64,000 nt of DNA, taken from Euwallacea fornicatus (taxonomy: Eukaryota; Arthropoda; Insecta; Coleoptera; Curculionidae). The stretch is from NCBI RefSeq assembly GCF_040115645.1, contig NW_027096011.1:868001-932000 (forward strand), written 5' to 3'. The translations under genes were made by a program, and so were the position numbers. The notes beneath the pieces were generated by a model. The model ran no database searches. It had not been told where the DNA came from and saw only the letters and a program-made list of their open reading frames with translations. Below are positions 47,701-60,873 of this stretch, piece by piece; position 1 is the stretch's first letter; every line of letters starts with the position of its first letter.

Positions 47701-50515
47701 AAGATGCAATTAGGATGTGTCGTGTCACCTTAAAGATCTCGTCGAGCTGATTAATTTGAATCTTCGGTTAAGAAGTTTGGAGTTGATTTGGTGAAGTTAT
47801 TGAGTCTCAAAGTTGGAAAAGTCACAAAAGTTGCGCATTTGAGCACATACAGTACTATTTATCGTGGAAACTCTACAAGATGCAATTAGGATGTGTCGTG
47901 TCACCTTAAAGATCTCGTCGAGCTCATTAATTTGAATCTGCGATTAAGAAGTTTGGAGTTGATTTGGTGAAGTTATTGAGTCTCAAAGTAGGAAAAGTCT
48001 CACAAGATACGTGGTTAAGCACATAAAGTACTATTTATCGTTGAAACTCTTCAAGATGCAATTAGGATGTGTCATGTCACCTTAAAGATCTCGTCGAGCT
48101 GCTTAATTTGAATCTTCGGTTAAGAAGTTTGGAGTTGATTTGGTGAAGTTTTCGAGTCTCAAATTTGGAAAAGTCGCAAAAGTTGTGTATTTGAGCACAT
48201 ACAGTACAATTTATCGTGGAAACTCTACAAGATGCAATTAGGATGTGTCGTGTCACCTTAAAGATCTCGTCGAGCTGATTAATTTGAATCTTTGTTTAAG
48301 AAGTTTGGAGTTGATTTGGTGAAGTTATCGAGTCTCAAAGTTGGAAAAGTCGCAAAAGTTGCGTGTTTAAGCACATAGACTACTATTTATCCTGGAAACT
48401 CTTCAAGATGCAATTATGATGTGTCCTGTCACCTTGAAGATCTCGTCGAGCTGATTAAATTGAATCTTTGATTAAGAAGTTTGGAGTTGATTTGGTGAAG
48501 TTATCGAGTCTCAATGTTGGAAAAGTCGCAAAAGTTGCGCATTTGAGCACATACAGTACTATTTATCGTGGAAACTCTACAAGATGCAATTAGGATGTGT
48601 CATGTCACCTTCAAAATCTCGTCGAGCTGAATAATTTGAATCTTTGATTAAGAAGTTTGGAGTTGATTTGGTGAAGTTATTGAGTCTCAAAGTTGGAAAA
48701 GTCACAAAAGTTGCGCATTTGAGCACATACAGTACTATTTATCCTGGAAACTCTTCAAGATGCAATTAGCATGTGTCATGTCACTTTAAATATCTCGTCG
48801 AGCTGATTAATTTGAATCTTTGTTTAAGAAGTTTGGAGTTAATTTGGTGAAGTTATCGAGTCTCAAAGTTGGAAAAGTCGCAAAAGTTGTGTATTTGAGC
48901 ACATACAGTACTATTTATCGTGGAAACTCTTCAAGATGCAATTAGGATGTGTCATGTCACCTTAAAGATCTCGTCGAGCTGATTAATTTGAATCTTTGAT
49001 TAAGAAGTTTGGAGTTGATTTGGTGAAGTTATCGAGTCTCAAAGTTGGAAAAGTCGCAAAAGTTGTGTATTTGAGCACATACAGTACTATTTATCGTGGA
49101 AACTCTACAAGATGCAATTAGGATGTGTCATGTCACTTTAGAGTTCTCGTCGAGCTGAATAATTTGAATCTTTGTTTAAGAAGTTTGGAGTTGATTTGGT
49201 GAAGTTATCGAGTCTGAAAGTTGTAAAAATCGCAAAAGTTGCGTATTTGAGCACATAGACTACTATTTATCCTGGAAACTCTTCAAGATGGAATTAGGAT
49301 GTGTCATGTCACCTTAAAGATCTCGTCGAGCTGATTAATTTGGATCTTCGATTAAGAAATTTCGAGTTTGTTTGGTGAAGTTTTTGAATCTCAAAGTTGG
49401 AAAAGTCTCAAAAGTTACGTGGTTAAGCACATAAAGTACTATTTATCGTGGAAACTCTTCAAGATGCAATTAGGATGTGTCATGTCACCTTCAAATCTCG
49501 TCGAGCTGAATAATTTGAATCTTTGATTAAGAAGTTTGGAGTTGATTTGGTGAAGTTATCGGGTCTCAAAGTTGGAAAAGTCGCAAAAGTTGCGTATTTG
49601 AGCACATAAAGTACTATTTATCCTGGAAACTCTTCAAGATGAAATTATGATGTGTCGTGTCACCTTAAAGATCTCGTCGAACTGATTAATTTGAATCTTT
49701 GATTAAGAAGTTTGGAGTTGATTTGGTGAAGTTATCGAGTCTCAACGTTGGAAAAGTCGCAAAAGTTGCACATTTGAGCACATACAGTACTATTTATCGT
49801 GGAAACTCTTCAAGATGCAATTATGATGTGTCCTGTCACTTTAAAGATCTCGTCGAACTGATTAATTTGAATCTTTGTTTAAGAAGTTTGGAGTTGATTT
49901 GGTGAAGTTATCGAGTCTCAAAGTTGGAAAAGTCGCAAAAGTTGCGTGTTTAAGCACATAGACTACTGTTTATCCTGGAAACTCTTCAAGATGCAATTAT
50001 GATGTGTCCTGTCACCTTAAAGATCTCGTCGAGCTGATTAATTTGAATCAGCGATTAAGAAGTTTGGAGTTGATTTGGTGAAGTTATTGAGTCTCAAAAT
50101 TGGAAAAGTCGCAAAAGTTGCGTATTTGAGCACATAGACTACTATTTATCCTGGAAACTCTTCAAGATGCAATTATGATGTGTCATGTCACCTTAAAGAT
50201 CTCGTCGAGCTGATTAATTTGAATCTTTGATTAAGAAGTTTGGAGTTGATTTGGTGAAGTTTTCGAGTCTCAAAGTTGGAAAAGTCGCAAAAGTTGCGTA
50301 TTTGAGCACATAGACTACTATTTATCCTGGAAACTCTTCAAGATGCAATTAGCATGTGTCACGTCACTTTAAAGATCTCGTCGAGCTGATAAATTTGAAT
50401 CTTTGATTAAGAAATTTGGAGTTGATTTGGTGAAGTTTTCGAGTCTCAAAGTTGGAAAAGTCGCAAAAGTTGCGTATTTGAGCACATAGACTACTATTTA
50501 TCCTGGAAACTCTTC
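47701..50515 (+). repeat. 16-monomer (2815 bp) higher-order repeat, copy 1
   Basis: Shares rare states with 50516-53330 at exactly 2815 bp: CACAAGATACG 48001/50816, GTCCTGTCACCTTGAAG 48423/51238, TTTAGAGTTCTCG 49137/51952, AAGATGGAATT 49287/52102 and AATCAGCG 50046/52861. The only difference I found is GTCACGTCAC here (C at 50362) against GTCATGTCAC. The unit includes one 175-bp monomer, which explains 2815 rather than 2816. Confidence 0.92.
49272..49622 (+). repeat. C + 175-bp cassette, copy 10
   Basis: Lies 2463 bp from copy 9. The C monomer has AAGATGGAATTAGG (G for C at about 49291), shared only with copy 11, which shows that the two are sister copies of the 2815-bp duplication. Confidence 0.9.
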
Positions 50516-53330
50516 AAGATGCAATTAGGATGTGTCGTGTCACCTTAAAGATCTCGTCGAGCTGATTAATTTGAATCTTCGGTTAAGAAGTTTGGAGTTG
50601 ATTTGGTGAAGTTATTGAGTCTCAAAGTTGGAAAAGTCACAAAAGTTGCGCATTTGAGCACATACAGTACTATTTATCGTGGAAACTCTACAAGATGCAA
50701 TTAGGATGTGTCGTGTCACCTTAAAGATCTCGTCGAGCTCATTAATTTGAATCTGCGATTAAGAAGTTTGGAGTTGATTTGGTGAAGTTATTGAGTCTCA
50801 AAGTAGGAAAAGTCTCACAAGATACGTGGTTAAGCACATAAAGTACTATTTATCGTTGAAACTCTTCAAGATGCAATTAGGATGTGTCATGTCACCTTAA
50901 AGATCTCGTCGAGCTGCTTAATTTGAATCTTCGGTTAAGAAGTTTGGAGTTGATTTGGTGAAGTTTTCGAGTCTCAAATTTGGAAAAGTCGCAAAAGTTG
51001 TGTATTTGAGCACATACAGTACAATTTATCGTGGAAACTCTACAAGATGCAATTAGGATGTGTCGTGTCACCTTAAAGATCTCGTCGAGCTGATTAATTT
51101 GAATCTTTGTTTAAGAAGTTTGGAGTTGATTTGGTGAAGTTATCGAGTCTCAAAGTTGGAAAAGTCGCAAAAGTTGCGTGTTTAAGCACATAGACTACTA
51201 TTTATCCTGGAAACTCTTCAAGATGCAATTATGATGTGTCCTGTCACCTTGAAGATCTCGTCGAGCTGATTAAATTGAATCTTTGATTAAGAAGTTTGGA
51301 GTTGATTTGGTGAAGTTATCGAGTCTCAATGTTGGAAAAGTCGCAAAAGTTGCGCATTTGAGCACATACAGTACTATTTATCGTGGAAACTCTACAAGAT
51401 GCAATTAGGATGTGTCATGTCACCTTCAAAATCTCGTCGAGCTGAATAATTTGAATCTTTGATTAAGAAGTTTGGAGTTGATTTGGTGAAGTTATTGAGT
51501 CTCAAAGTTGGAAAAGTCACAAAAGTTGCGCATTTGAGCACATACAGTACTATTTATCCTGGAAACTCTTCAAGATGCAATTAGCATGTGTCATGTCACT
51601 TTAAATATCTCGTCGAGCTGATTAATTTGAATCTTTGTTTAAGAAGTTTGGAGTTAATTTGGTGAAGTTATCGAGTCTCAAAGTTGGAAAAGTCGCAAAA
51701 GTTGTGTATTTGAGCACATACAGTACTATTTATCGTGGAAACTCTTCAAGATGCAATTAGGATGTGTCATGTCACCTTAAAGATCTCGTCGAGCTGATTA
51801 ATTTGAATCTTTGATTAAGAAGTTTGGAGTTGATTTGGTGAAGTTATCGAGTCTCAAAGTTGGAAAAGTCGCAAAAGTTGTGTATTTGAGCACATACAGT
51901 ACTATTTATCGTGGAAACTCTACAAGATGCAATTAGGATGTGTCATGTCACTTTAGAGTTCTCGTCGAGCTGAATAATTTGAATCTTTGTTTAAGAAGTT
52001 TGGAGTTGATTTGGTGAAGTTATCGAGTCTGAAAGTTGTAAAAATCGCAAAAGTTGCGTATTTGAGCACATAGACTACTATTTATCCTGGAAACTCTTCA
52101 AGATGGAATTAGGATGTGTCATGTCACCTTAAAGATCTCGTCGAGCTGATTAATTTGGATCTTCGATTAAGAAATTTCGAGTTTGTTTGGTGAAGTTTTT
52201 GAATCTCAAAGTTGGAAAAGTCTCAAAAGTTACGTGGTTAAGCACATAAAGTACTATTTATCGTGGAAACTCTTCAAGATGCAATTAGGATGTGTCATGT
52301 CACCTTCAAATCTCGTCGAGCTGAATAATTTGAATCTTTGATTAAGAAGTTTGGAGTTGATTTGGTGAAGTTATCGGGTCTCAAAGTTGGAAAAGTCGCA
52401 AAAGTTGCGTATTTGAGCACATAAAGTACTATTTATCCTGGAAACTCTTCAAGATGAAATTATGATGTGTCGTGTCACCTTAAAGATCTCGTCGAACTGA
52501 TTAATTTGAATCTTTGATTAAGAAGTTTGGAGTTGATTTGGTGAAGTTATCGAGTCTCAACGTTGGAAAAGTCGCAAAAGTTGCACATTTGAGCACATAC
52601 AGTACTATTTATCGTGGAAACTCTTCAAGATGCAATTATGATGTGTCCTGTCACTTTAAAGATCTCGTCGAACTGATTAATTTGAATCTTTGTTTAAGAA
52701 GTTTGGAGTTGATTTGGTGAAGTTATCGAGTCTCAAAGTTGGAAAAGTCGCAAAAGTTGCGTGTTTAAGCACATAGACTACTGTTTATCCTGGAAACTCT
52801 TCAAGATGCAATTATGATGTGTCCTGTCACCTTAAAGATCTCGTCGAGCTGATTAATTTGAATCAGCGATTAAGAAGTTTGGAGTTGATTTGGTGAAGTT
52901 ATTGAGTCTCAAAATTGGAAAAGTCGCAAAAGTTGCGTATTTGAGCACATAGACTACTATTTATCCTGGAAACTCTTCAAGATGCAATTATGATGTGTCA
53001 TGTCACCTTAAAGATCTCGTCGAGCTGATTAATTTGAATCTTTGATTAAGAAGTTTGGAGTTGATTTGGTGAAGTTTTCGAGTCTCAAAGTTGGAAAAGT
53101 CGCAAAAGTTGCGTATTTGAGCACATAGACTACTATTTATCCTGGAAACTCTTCAAGATGCAATTAGCATGTGTCATGTCACTTTAAAGATCTCGTCGAG
53201 CTGATAAATTTGAATCTTTGATTAAGAAATTTGGAGTTGATTTGGTGAAGTTTTCGAGTCTCAAAGTTGGAAAAGTCGCAAAAGTTGCGTATTTGAGCAC
53301 ATAGACTACTATTTATCCTGGAAACTCTTC
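50516..53330 (+). repeat. 16-monomer (2815 bp) higher-order repeat, copy 2
   Basis: Directly abuts copy 1. The repeat continues into a third copy up to about 53619, where AAGTAGGAAAAGTCTCAC is expected and AAGTTGGAAAAGTCAC is found instead. Confidence 0.92.
52087..52437 (+). repeat. C + 175-bp cassette, copy 11
   Basis: Exactly 2815 bp from copy 10, with the same AAGATGGAATTAGG private state. Confidence 0.9.
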
Positions 53331-55154
53331 AAGATGCAATTAGGATGTGTCGTGTCACCTTAAAGATCTCGTCGAGCTGATTAATTTGAATCTTCGGTTA
53401 AGAAGTTTGGAGTTGATTTGGTGAAGTTATTGAGTCTCAAAGTTGGAAAAGTCACAAAAGTTGCGCATTTGAGCACATACAGTACTATTTATCGTGGAAA
53501 CTCTACAAGATGCAATTAGGATGTGTCGTGTCACCTTAAAGATCTCGTCGAGCTCATTAATTTGAATCTGCGATTAAGAAGTTTGGAGTTGATTTGGTGA
53601 AGTTATTGAGTCTCAAAGTTGGAAAAGTCACAAAAGTTGCGCATTTGAGCACATACAGTACTATTTATCGTGGAAACTCTACAAGATGCAATTAGGATGT
53701 GTCGTGTCACCTTAAAGATCTCGTCGAGCTCATTAATTTGAATCTGCGATTAAGAAGTTTGGAGTTGATTTGGTGAAGTTATCGAGTCTCAACGTTGGAA
53801 AAGTCGCAAAAGTTGCACATTTGAGCACATACAGTACTATTTATCGTGGAAACTCTTCAAGATGCAATTATGATGTGTCCTGTCACTTTAAAGATCTCGT
53901 CGAACTGATTAATTTGAATCTTTGTTTAAGAAGTTTGGAGTTGATTTGGTGAAGTTATCGAGTCTCAAAGTTGGAAAAGTCGCAAAAGTTGCGTGTTTAA
54001 GCACATAGACTACTGTTTATCCTGGAAACTCTTCAAGATGCAATTATGATGTGTCCTGTCACCTTAAAGATCTCGTCGAGCTGATTAATTTGAATCAGCG
54101 ATTAAGAAGTTTGGAGTTGATTTGGTGAAGTTATTGAGTCTCAAAATTGGAAAAGTCGCAAAAGTTGCGTATTTGAGCACATAGACTACTATTTATCCTG
54201 GAAACTCTTCAAGATGCAATTATGATGTGTCATGTCACCTTAAAGATCTCGTCGAGCTGATTAATTTGAATCTTTGATTAAGAAGTTTGGAGTTGATTTG
54301 GTGAAGTTTTCGAGTCTCAAAGTTGGAAAAGTCGCAAAAGTTGCGTATTTGAGCACATAGACTACTATTTATCCTGGAAACTCTTCAAGATGCAATTAGC
54401 ATGTGTCATGTCACTTTAAAGATCTCGTCGAGCTGATTAATTTGAATCTTTGATTAAGAAGTTTGGAGTTGATTTGGTGAAGTTTTCGAGTCTCAAAGTT
54501 GGAAAAGTCGCAAAAGTTGCGTATTTGAGCACATAGACTACTATTTATCCTGGAAACTCTTCAAGATGCAATTATGATGTGTCCTGTCACCTTAAAGATC
54601 TCGTCGAGCTGATTAATTTGAATCAGCGATTAAGAAGTTTGGAGTTGATTTGGTGAAGTTATTGAGTCTCAAAATTGGAAAAGTCGCAAAAGTTGCGTAT
54701 TTGAGCACATAGACTACTATTTATCCTGGAAACTCTTCAAGATGCAATTATGATGTGTCATGTCACCTTAAAGATCTCGTCGAGCTGATAAATTTGAATC
54801 TTTGATTAAGAAATTTGGAGTTGATTTGGTGAAGTTTTCGAGTCTCAAAGTTGGAAAAGTCGCAAAATTTGCGTATTTGAGCACATAGACTACTATTTAT
54901 CCTGGAAACTCTTCAAGATGCAATTAGGATGTGTCGTGTCACCTTAAAGATCTCGTCGAGCTCATTAATTTGAATCTGCGATTAAGAAGTTTGGAGTTGA
55001 TTTGGTGAAGTTATTGAGTCTCAAAGTTGGAAAAGTCACAAAAGTTGCGCATTTGAGCACATACAGTACTATTTATCGTGGAAACTCTACAAGATGCAAT
55101 TAGGATGTGTCGTGTCACCTTAAAGATCTCGTCGAGCTCATTAATTTGAATCTG

Positions 55155-57309
55155 CGATTAAGAAGTTTGGAGTTGATTTGGTGAAGTTATCGAGTCTCAA
55201 CGTTGGAAAAGTCGCAAAAGTTGCACATTTGAGCACATACAGTACTATTTATCGTGGAAACTCTTCAAGATGCAATTATGATGTGTCCTGTCACTTTAAA
55301 GATCTCGTCGAACTGATTAATTTGAATCTTTGTTTAAGAAGTTTGGAGTTGATTTGGTGAAGTTATCGAGTCTCAAAGTTGGAAAAGTCGCAAAAGTTGC
55401 GTGTTTAAGCACATAGACTACTGTTTATCCTGGAAACTCTTCAAGATGCAATTATGATGTGTCCTGTCACCTTAAAGATCTCGTCGAGCTGATTAATTTG
55501 AATCAGCGATTAAGAAGTTTGGAGTTGATTTGGTGAAGTTATTGAGTCTCAAAATTGGAAAAGTCGCAAAAGTTGCGTATTTGAGCACATAGACTACTAT
55601 TTATCCTGGAAACTCTTCAAGATGCAATTATGATGTGTCATGTCACCTTAAAGATCTCGTCGAGCTGATTAATTTGAATCTTTGATTAAGAAGTTTGGAG
55701 TTGATTTGGTGAAGTTTTCGAGTCTCAAAGTTGGAAAAGTCGCAAAAGTTGCGTATTTGAGCACATAGACTACTATTTATCCTGGAAACTCTTCAAGATG
55801 CAATTAGCATGTGTCATGTCACTTTAAAGATCTCGTCGAGCTGATAAATTTGAATCTTTGATTAAGAAATTTGGAGTTGATTTGGTGAAGTTTTCGAGTC
55901 TCAAAGTTGGAAAAGTCGCAAAAGTTGCGTATTTGAGCACATAGACTACTATTTATCCTGGAAACTCTTCAAGATGCAATTAGGATGTGTCGTGTCACCT
56001 TAAAGATCTCGTCGAGCTGATTAATTTGAATCTTCGGTTAAGAAGTTTGGAGTTGATTTGGTGAAGTTATTGAGTCTCAAAGTTGGAAAAGTCACAAAAG
56101 TTGCGCATTTGAGCACATACAGTACTATTTATCGTGGAAACTCTACAAGATGCAATTAGGATGTGTCGTGTCACCTTAAAGATCTCGTCGAGCTCATTAA
56201 TTTGAATCTGCGATTAAGAAGTTTGGAGTTGATTTGGTGAAGTTATTGAGTCTCAAAGTAGGAAAAGTCTCACAAGATACGTGGTTAAGCACATAAAGTA
56301 CTATTTATCGTTGAAACTCTTCAAGATGCAATTAGGATGTGTCATGTCACCTTAAAGATCTCGTCGAGCTGCTTAATTTGAATCTTCGGTTAAGAAGTTT
56401 GGAGTTGATTTGGTGAAGTTTTCGAGTCTCAAATTTGGAAAAGTCGCAAAAGTTGTGTATTTGAGCACATACAGTACAATTTATCGTGGAAACTCTACAA
56501 GATGCAATTAGGATGTGTCGTGTCACCTTAAAGATCTCGTCGAGCTGATTAATTTGAATCTTTGTTTAAGAAGTTTGGAGTTGATTTGGTGAAGTTATCG
56601 AGTCTCAAAGTTGGAAAAGTCGCAAAAGTTGCGTGTTTAAGCACATAGACTACTATTTATCCTGGAAACTCTTCAAGATGCAATTATGATGTGTCCTGTC
56701 ACCTTGAAGATCTCGTCGAGCTGATTAAATTGAATCTTTGATTAAGAAGTTTGGAGTTGATTTGGTGAAGTTATCGAGTCTCAATGTTGGAAAAGTCGCA
56801 AAAGTTGCGCATTTGAGCACATACAGTACTATTTATCGTGGAAACTCTACAAGATGCAATTAGGATGTGTCATGTCACCTTCAAAATCTCGTCGAGCTGA
56901 ATAATTTGAATCTTTGATTAAGAAGTTTGGAGTTGATTTGGTGAAGTTATTGAGTCTCAAAGTTGGAAAAGTCACAAAAGTTGCGCATTTGAGCACATAC
57001 AGTACTATTTATCCTGGAAACTCTTCAAGATGCAATTAGCATGTGTCATGTCACTTTAAATATCTCGTCGAGCTGATTAATTTGAATCTTTGTTTAAGAA
57101 GTTTGGAGTTAATTTGGTGAAGTTATCGAGTCTCAAAGTTGGAAAAGTCGCAAAAGTTGTGTATTTGAGCACATACAGTACTATTTATCGTGGAAACTCT
57201 TCAAGATGCAATTAGGATGTGTCATGTCACCTTAAAGATCTCGTCGAGCTGATTAATTTGAATCTTTGATTAAGAAGTTTGGAGTTGATTTGGTGAAGTT
57301 ATCGAGTCT
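55155..57309 (+). repeat. 16-monomer higher-order repeat, partial third copy
   Basis: About 2155 bp matching 49700-51854 at 5455 bp (31 monomers less one base). CACAAGATACG is at 56271, AATCAGCG at 55501 and AACGTTGG at 55199. It breaks off at 57310, where TCTGAAAGTTG replaces TCTCAAAGTTG, bringing in C cassette copy 12 without the CTTTAGAGTTCTCG monomer. Confidence 0.85.
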
Positions 57310-57365
57310 GAAAGTTGTAAAAATCGCAAAAGTTGCGTATTTGAGCACATAGACTACTATTTATC

Positions 57366-57716
57366 CTGGAAACTCTTCAAGATGCAATTAGGATGTGTCA
57401 TGTCACCTTAAAGATCTCGTCGAGCTGATTAATTTGGATCTTCGATTAAGAAATTTCGAGTTTGTTTGGTGAAGTTTTTGAATCTCAAAGTTGGAAAAGT
57501 CTCAAAAGTTACGTGGTTAAGCACATAAAGTACTATTTATCGTGGAAACTCTTCAAGATGCAATTAGGATGTGTCATGTCACCTTCAAATCTCGTCGAGC
57601 TGAATAATTTGAATCTTTGATTAAGAAGTTTGGAGTTGATTTGGTGAAGTTATCGGGTCTCAAAGTTGGAAAAGTCGCAAAAGTTGCGTATTTGAGCACA
57701 TAAAGTACTATTTATC
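57366..57716 (+). repeat. C + 175-bp cassette, copy 12
   Basis: Lies 5279 bp (30 monomers) from copy 11. It has the normal AAGATGCAATTAGG state, so it was not copied from copies 10 or 11 in their present form. It is the last copy followed by a 175-bp monomer. Confidence 0.9.
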
Positions 57717-59828
57717 CTGGAAACTCTTCAAGATGAAATTATGATGTGTCGTGTCACCTTAAAGATCTCGTCGAACTGATTAATTTGAATCTTTGATTAA
57801 GAAGTTTGGAGTTGATTTGGTGAAGTTATCGAGTCTCAACGTTGGAAAAGTCGCAAAAGTTGCACATTTGAGCACATACAGTACTATTTATCGTGGAAAC
57901 TCTTCAAGATGCAATTATGATGTGTCCTGTCACCTTAAAGATCTCGTCGAACTGATTAATTTGAATCTTTGTTTAAGAAGTTTGGAGTTGATTTGGTGAA
58001 GTTATCGAGTCTCAACGTTGGAAAAGTCGCAAAAGTTGCACATTTGAGCACATACAGTACTATTTATCGTGGAAACTCTTCAAGATGCAATTATGATGTG
58101 TCCTGTCACCTTAAAGATCTCGTCGAGCTGATTAATTTGAATCAGCGATTAAGAAGTTTGGAGTTGATTTGGTGAAGTTATTGAGTCTCAAAATTGGAAA
58201 AGTCGCAAAAGTTGCGTATTTGAGCACATAGACTACTATTTATCCTGGAAACTCTTCAAGATGCAATTAGCATGTGTCATGTCACTTTAAAGATCTCGTC
58301 GAGCTGATTAATTTGAATCTTTGATTAAGAAATTTGGAGTTGATTTGGTGAAGTTTTCGAGTCTCAAAGTTGGAAAAGTCGCAAAAGTTGCGTATTTGAG
58401 CACATAGACTACTATTTATCCTGGAAACTCTTCAAGATGCAATTATGATGTGTCCTGTCACTTTAAAGATCTCGTCGAGCTGATTAATTTGAATCTGCGA
58501 TTAAGAAGTTTGGAGTTGATTTTGTGAAGTTATCGAGTCTCAATGTTGGAAAAGTCGCTGAGGTTGCGTATTTGAGCACATACTGTACTATTTATCGTGG
58601 AAACTCTTCAAGATGCAATTAGGATATATCATGTCACCTTAAAGATCTCGTCGAGCTGATTAATTTGAATCTTCGATTAAGAAGTTTGGAGTTGATTTGA
58701 TGAAGTTATCGAGTCTCATATTTGGAAAAGTCGCAAAAGTTGCATGGTTAAGCACATAAAGTACTATTTATCCTGGAAACTCTTCAAGATGCAATTAGGA
58801 TGTGTCATGTAACCTTAAAGATCTCGTCGAACTGATTAATTTGAATCTTTGTTTAAGAAGTTTGGAGTTGATTTGGTGAAGTTATCGAGTTTCAAATTTG
58901 GAAAAGTCGCAAAAGTTGCATGGTTAAGCACATAAAGTACTATTTATCCTGGAAACTCTTCAAGATGCAATTAGGATGTGTCCTGTCACCTTGAAGATCT
59001 CGTCGAGCTGATTAAATTGAATCTTTGATTAAGAAGTTTGGAGTTGATTTGGTGAAGTTATCGAGTCTCAATGTTGGAAAAGTCGCAAAAGTTGCGCATT
59101 TGAGCACATACAGTACTATTTATCGTGGAAACTCTTCAAGATGCAATTAGGATGTGTCATGTCACCTTAAAGATCTCGTCGATCTGATTAATTTGAATCT
59201 TCGGTTAAGAAGTTTGGAGTTGATTTGGTGAAGTTTTCGAGTCTCAAATTTGGAAAAGTCGCAAAAGTTGCGTATTTGAGCACATAGACTACTATTTATC
59301 CTGGAAACTCTTCAAGATGCAATTATGATGTGTCCTGTCACCTTGAAGATCTCGTCGAGCTGATTAAATTGAATCTTTGATTAAGAAGTTTGGAGTTGAT
59401 TTGGTGAAGTTATCGAGTCTCAATGTTGGAAAAGTCGCAAAAGTTGCGCATTTGAGCACATACAGTACTATTTATCGTGGAAACTCTTCAAGATGCAATT
59501 AGGATGTGTCATGTCACCTTAAAGATCTCGTCGATCTGATTAATTTGAATCTTCGGTTAAGAAGTTTGGAGTTCATTTGGTGAAGTTATCGAGTCTCAAA
59601 GTAGGAAAAGTCTCACAAGAAGCGTGGTTAAGCACATAAAGTACTATTTATCGTGGAAACTCTACAAGATGCAATTAGGATGTGTCATGTCACCTTAAAG
59701 ATCTCGTCGAGCTGATTAATTTGAATCTTTGTTTAAGAAGTTTGGAGTTGATTTGGTGAAGTTATCGAGTCTCAAAGTTGTAAAAATCGCAAAAGTTGCG
59801 TATTTGAGCACATAGACTACTATTTATC

Positions 59829-60180
59829 CTGGAAACTCTTCAAGATGCAATTAGGATGTGTCATGTCACCTTAAAGATCTCGTCGAGCTGATTAATTTGG
59901 ATCTTCGATTAAGAAATTTCGAGTTTGTTTGGTGAAGTTTTTGAATCTCAAAGTTGGAAAAGTCTCAAAAGTTACGTGGTTAAGCACATAAAGTACTATT
60001 TATCGTGGAAACTCTTCAAGATGCAATTAGGATGTGTCATGTCACCTTCAAAATCTCGTCGAGCTGAATAATTTGAATCTTTGATTAAGAAGTTTGGAGT
60101 TGATTTGGTGAAGTTATCGGGTCTCAAAGTTGGAAAAGTCGCAAAAGTTGCGTATTTGAGCACATAAAGTACTATTTATC
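59829..60180 (+). repeat. C-type monomer followed by a full 176-bp monomer, copy 13
   Basis: The C unit (59829-60004) is typical. The next monomer still has GCTGAATAATTT and ATCGGGTCTC but reads CCTTCAAAATCTCG, so the 1-bp deletion is absent. This is either the ancestral form of the cassette or a repaired one. Confidence 0.9.
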
Positions 60181-60783
60181 CTGGAAACTCTTCAAGATGA
60201 AATTATGATGTGTCGTGTCACCTTAAAGATCTCGTCGAACTGATTAATTTGAATCTTTGATTAAGAAGTTTGGAGTTGATTTGGTGAAGTTATCGAGTCT
60301 CAACGTTGGAAAAGTCGCAAAAGTTGCGCATTTGAGCACATACAGTACTATTTATCGTGGAAACTCTTCAAGATGCAATTAGGATGTGTCCTGTCACTTT
60401 AAAGATCTCGTCGAGCTGATTAATTTGAATCTGCGATTAAGAAGTTTGGAGTTGATTTGGTGAAGTTATTGAGTCTCAAAGTTGGGAAAGTCGCAAAAGT
60501 TGCGCATTTGAGCACATACAGTACTATTTATCGTGGAAACTCTTCAAGATGCAATTAGGATGTGTCCTGTCACTTTAAAGATCTCGTCGAGCTGATTAAT
60601 TTGAATCTGCGATTAAGAAGTTTGGAGTTGATTTGGTGAAGTTATTGAGTCTCAAAGTTGGAAAAGTCGCAAAAGTTGCGCATTTGAGCACATACAGTAC
60701 TATTTATCGTGGAAACTCTACAAGATGCAATTAGGATGTGTCGTGTCACCTTAAAGATCTCGTCGAGCTGATTAATTTGAATC
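60170..60783 (+). repeat. 4-monomer (704 bp) local tandem duplication, copy 1
   Basis: The private state GTTGGGAAAG at 60481 recurs at 61185, exactly 704 bp on. The match runs about 614 bp, to 60874-61487. The one difference I found is TATTTATCG here against TATTTCTCG at 61234. Confidence 0.85.
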
Positions 60784-60873
60784 TTTGATTAAGAAGTTTG
60801 GAGTTGATTTGGTGAAGTTATCGAGTCTCAAATTTGGAAAAGTCGCAAAAGTTGTGTATTTGAGCACATACAG

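Larger units (their letters stand above)
53620..58440 (+). repeat. Section 9: scrambled continuation of the 16-monomer repeat
   Basis: The same monomers as section 8 occur in shorter, irregular periods. AATCAGCG is found at 52861, 54093, 54621, 55501 and 58140, giving intervals of 7, 3, 5 and 15 monomers. AACGTTGG is at 53791, 55199, 57838 and 58014, giving intervals of 8, 15 and 1 monomers. The last pair, 57838/58014, is a tandem duplication of a single monomer. The AATCAGCG and GCTGATAAATTTG states are confined to about 50-58.2 kb. Confidence 0.8.
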
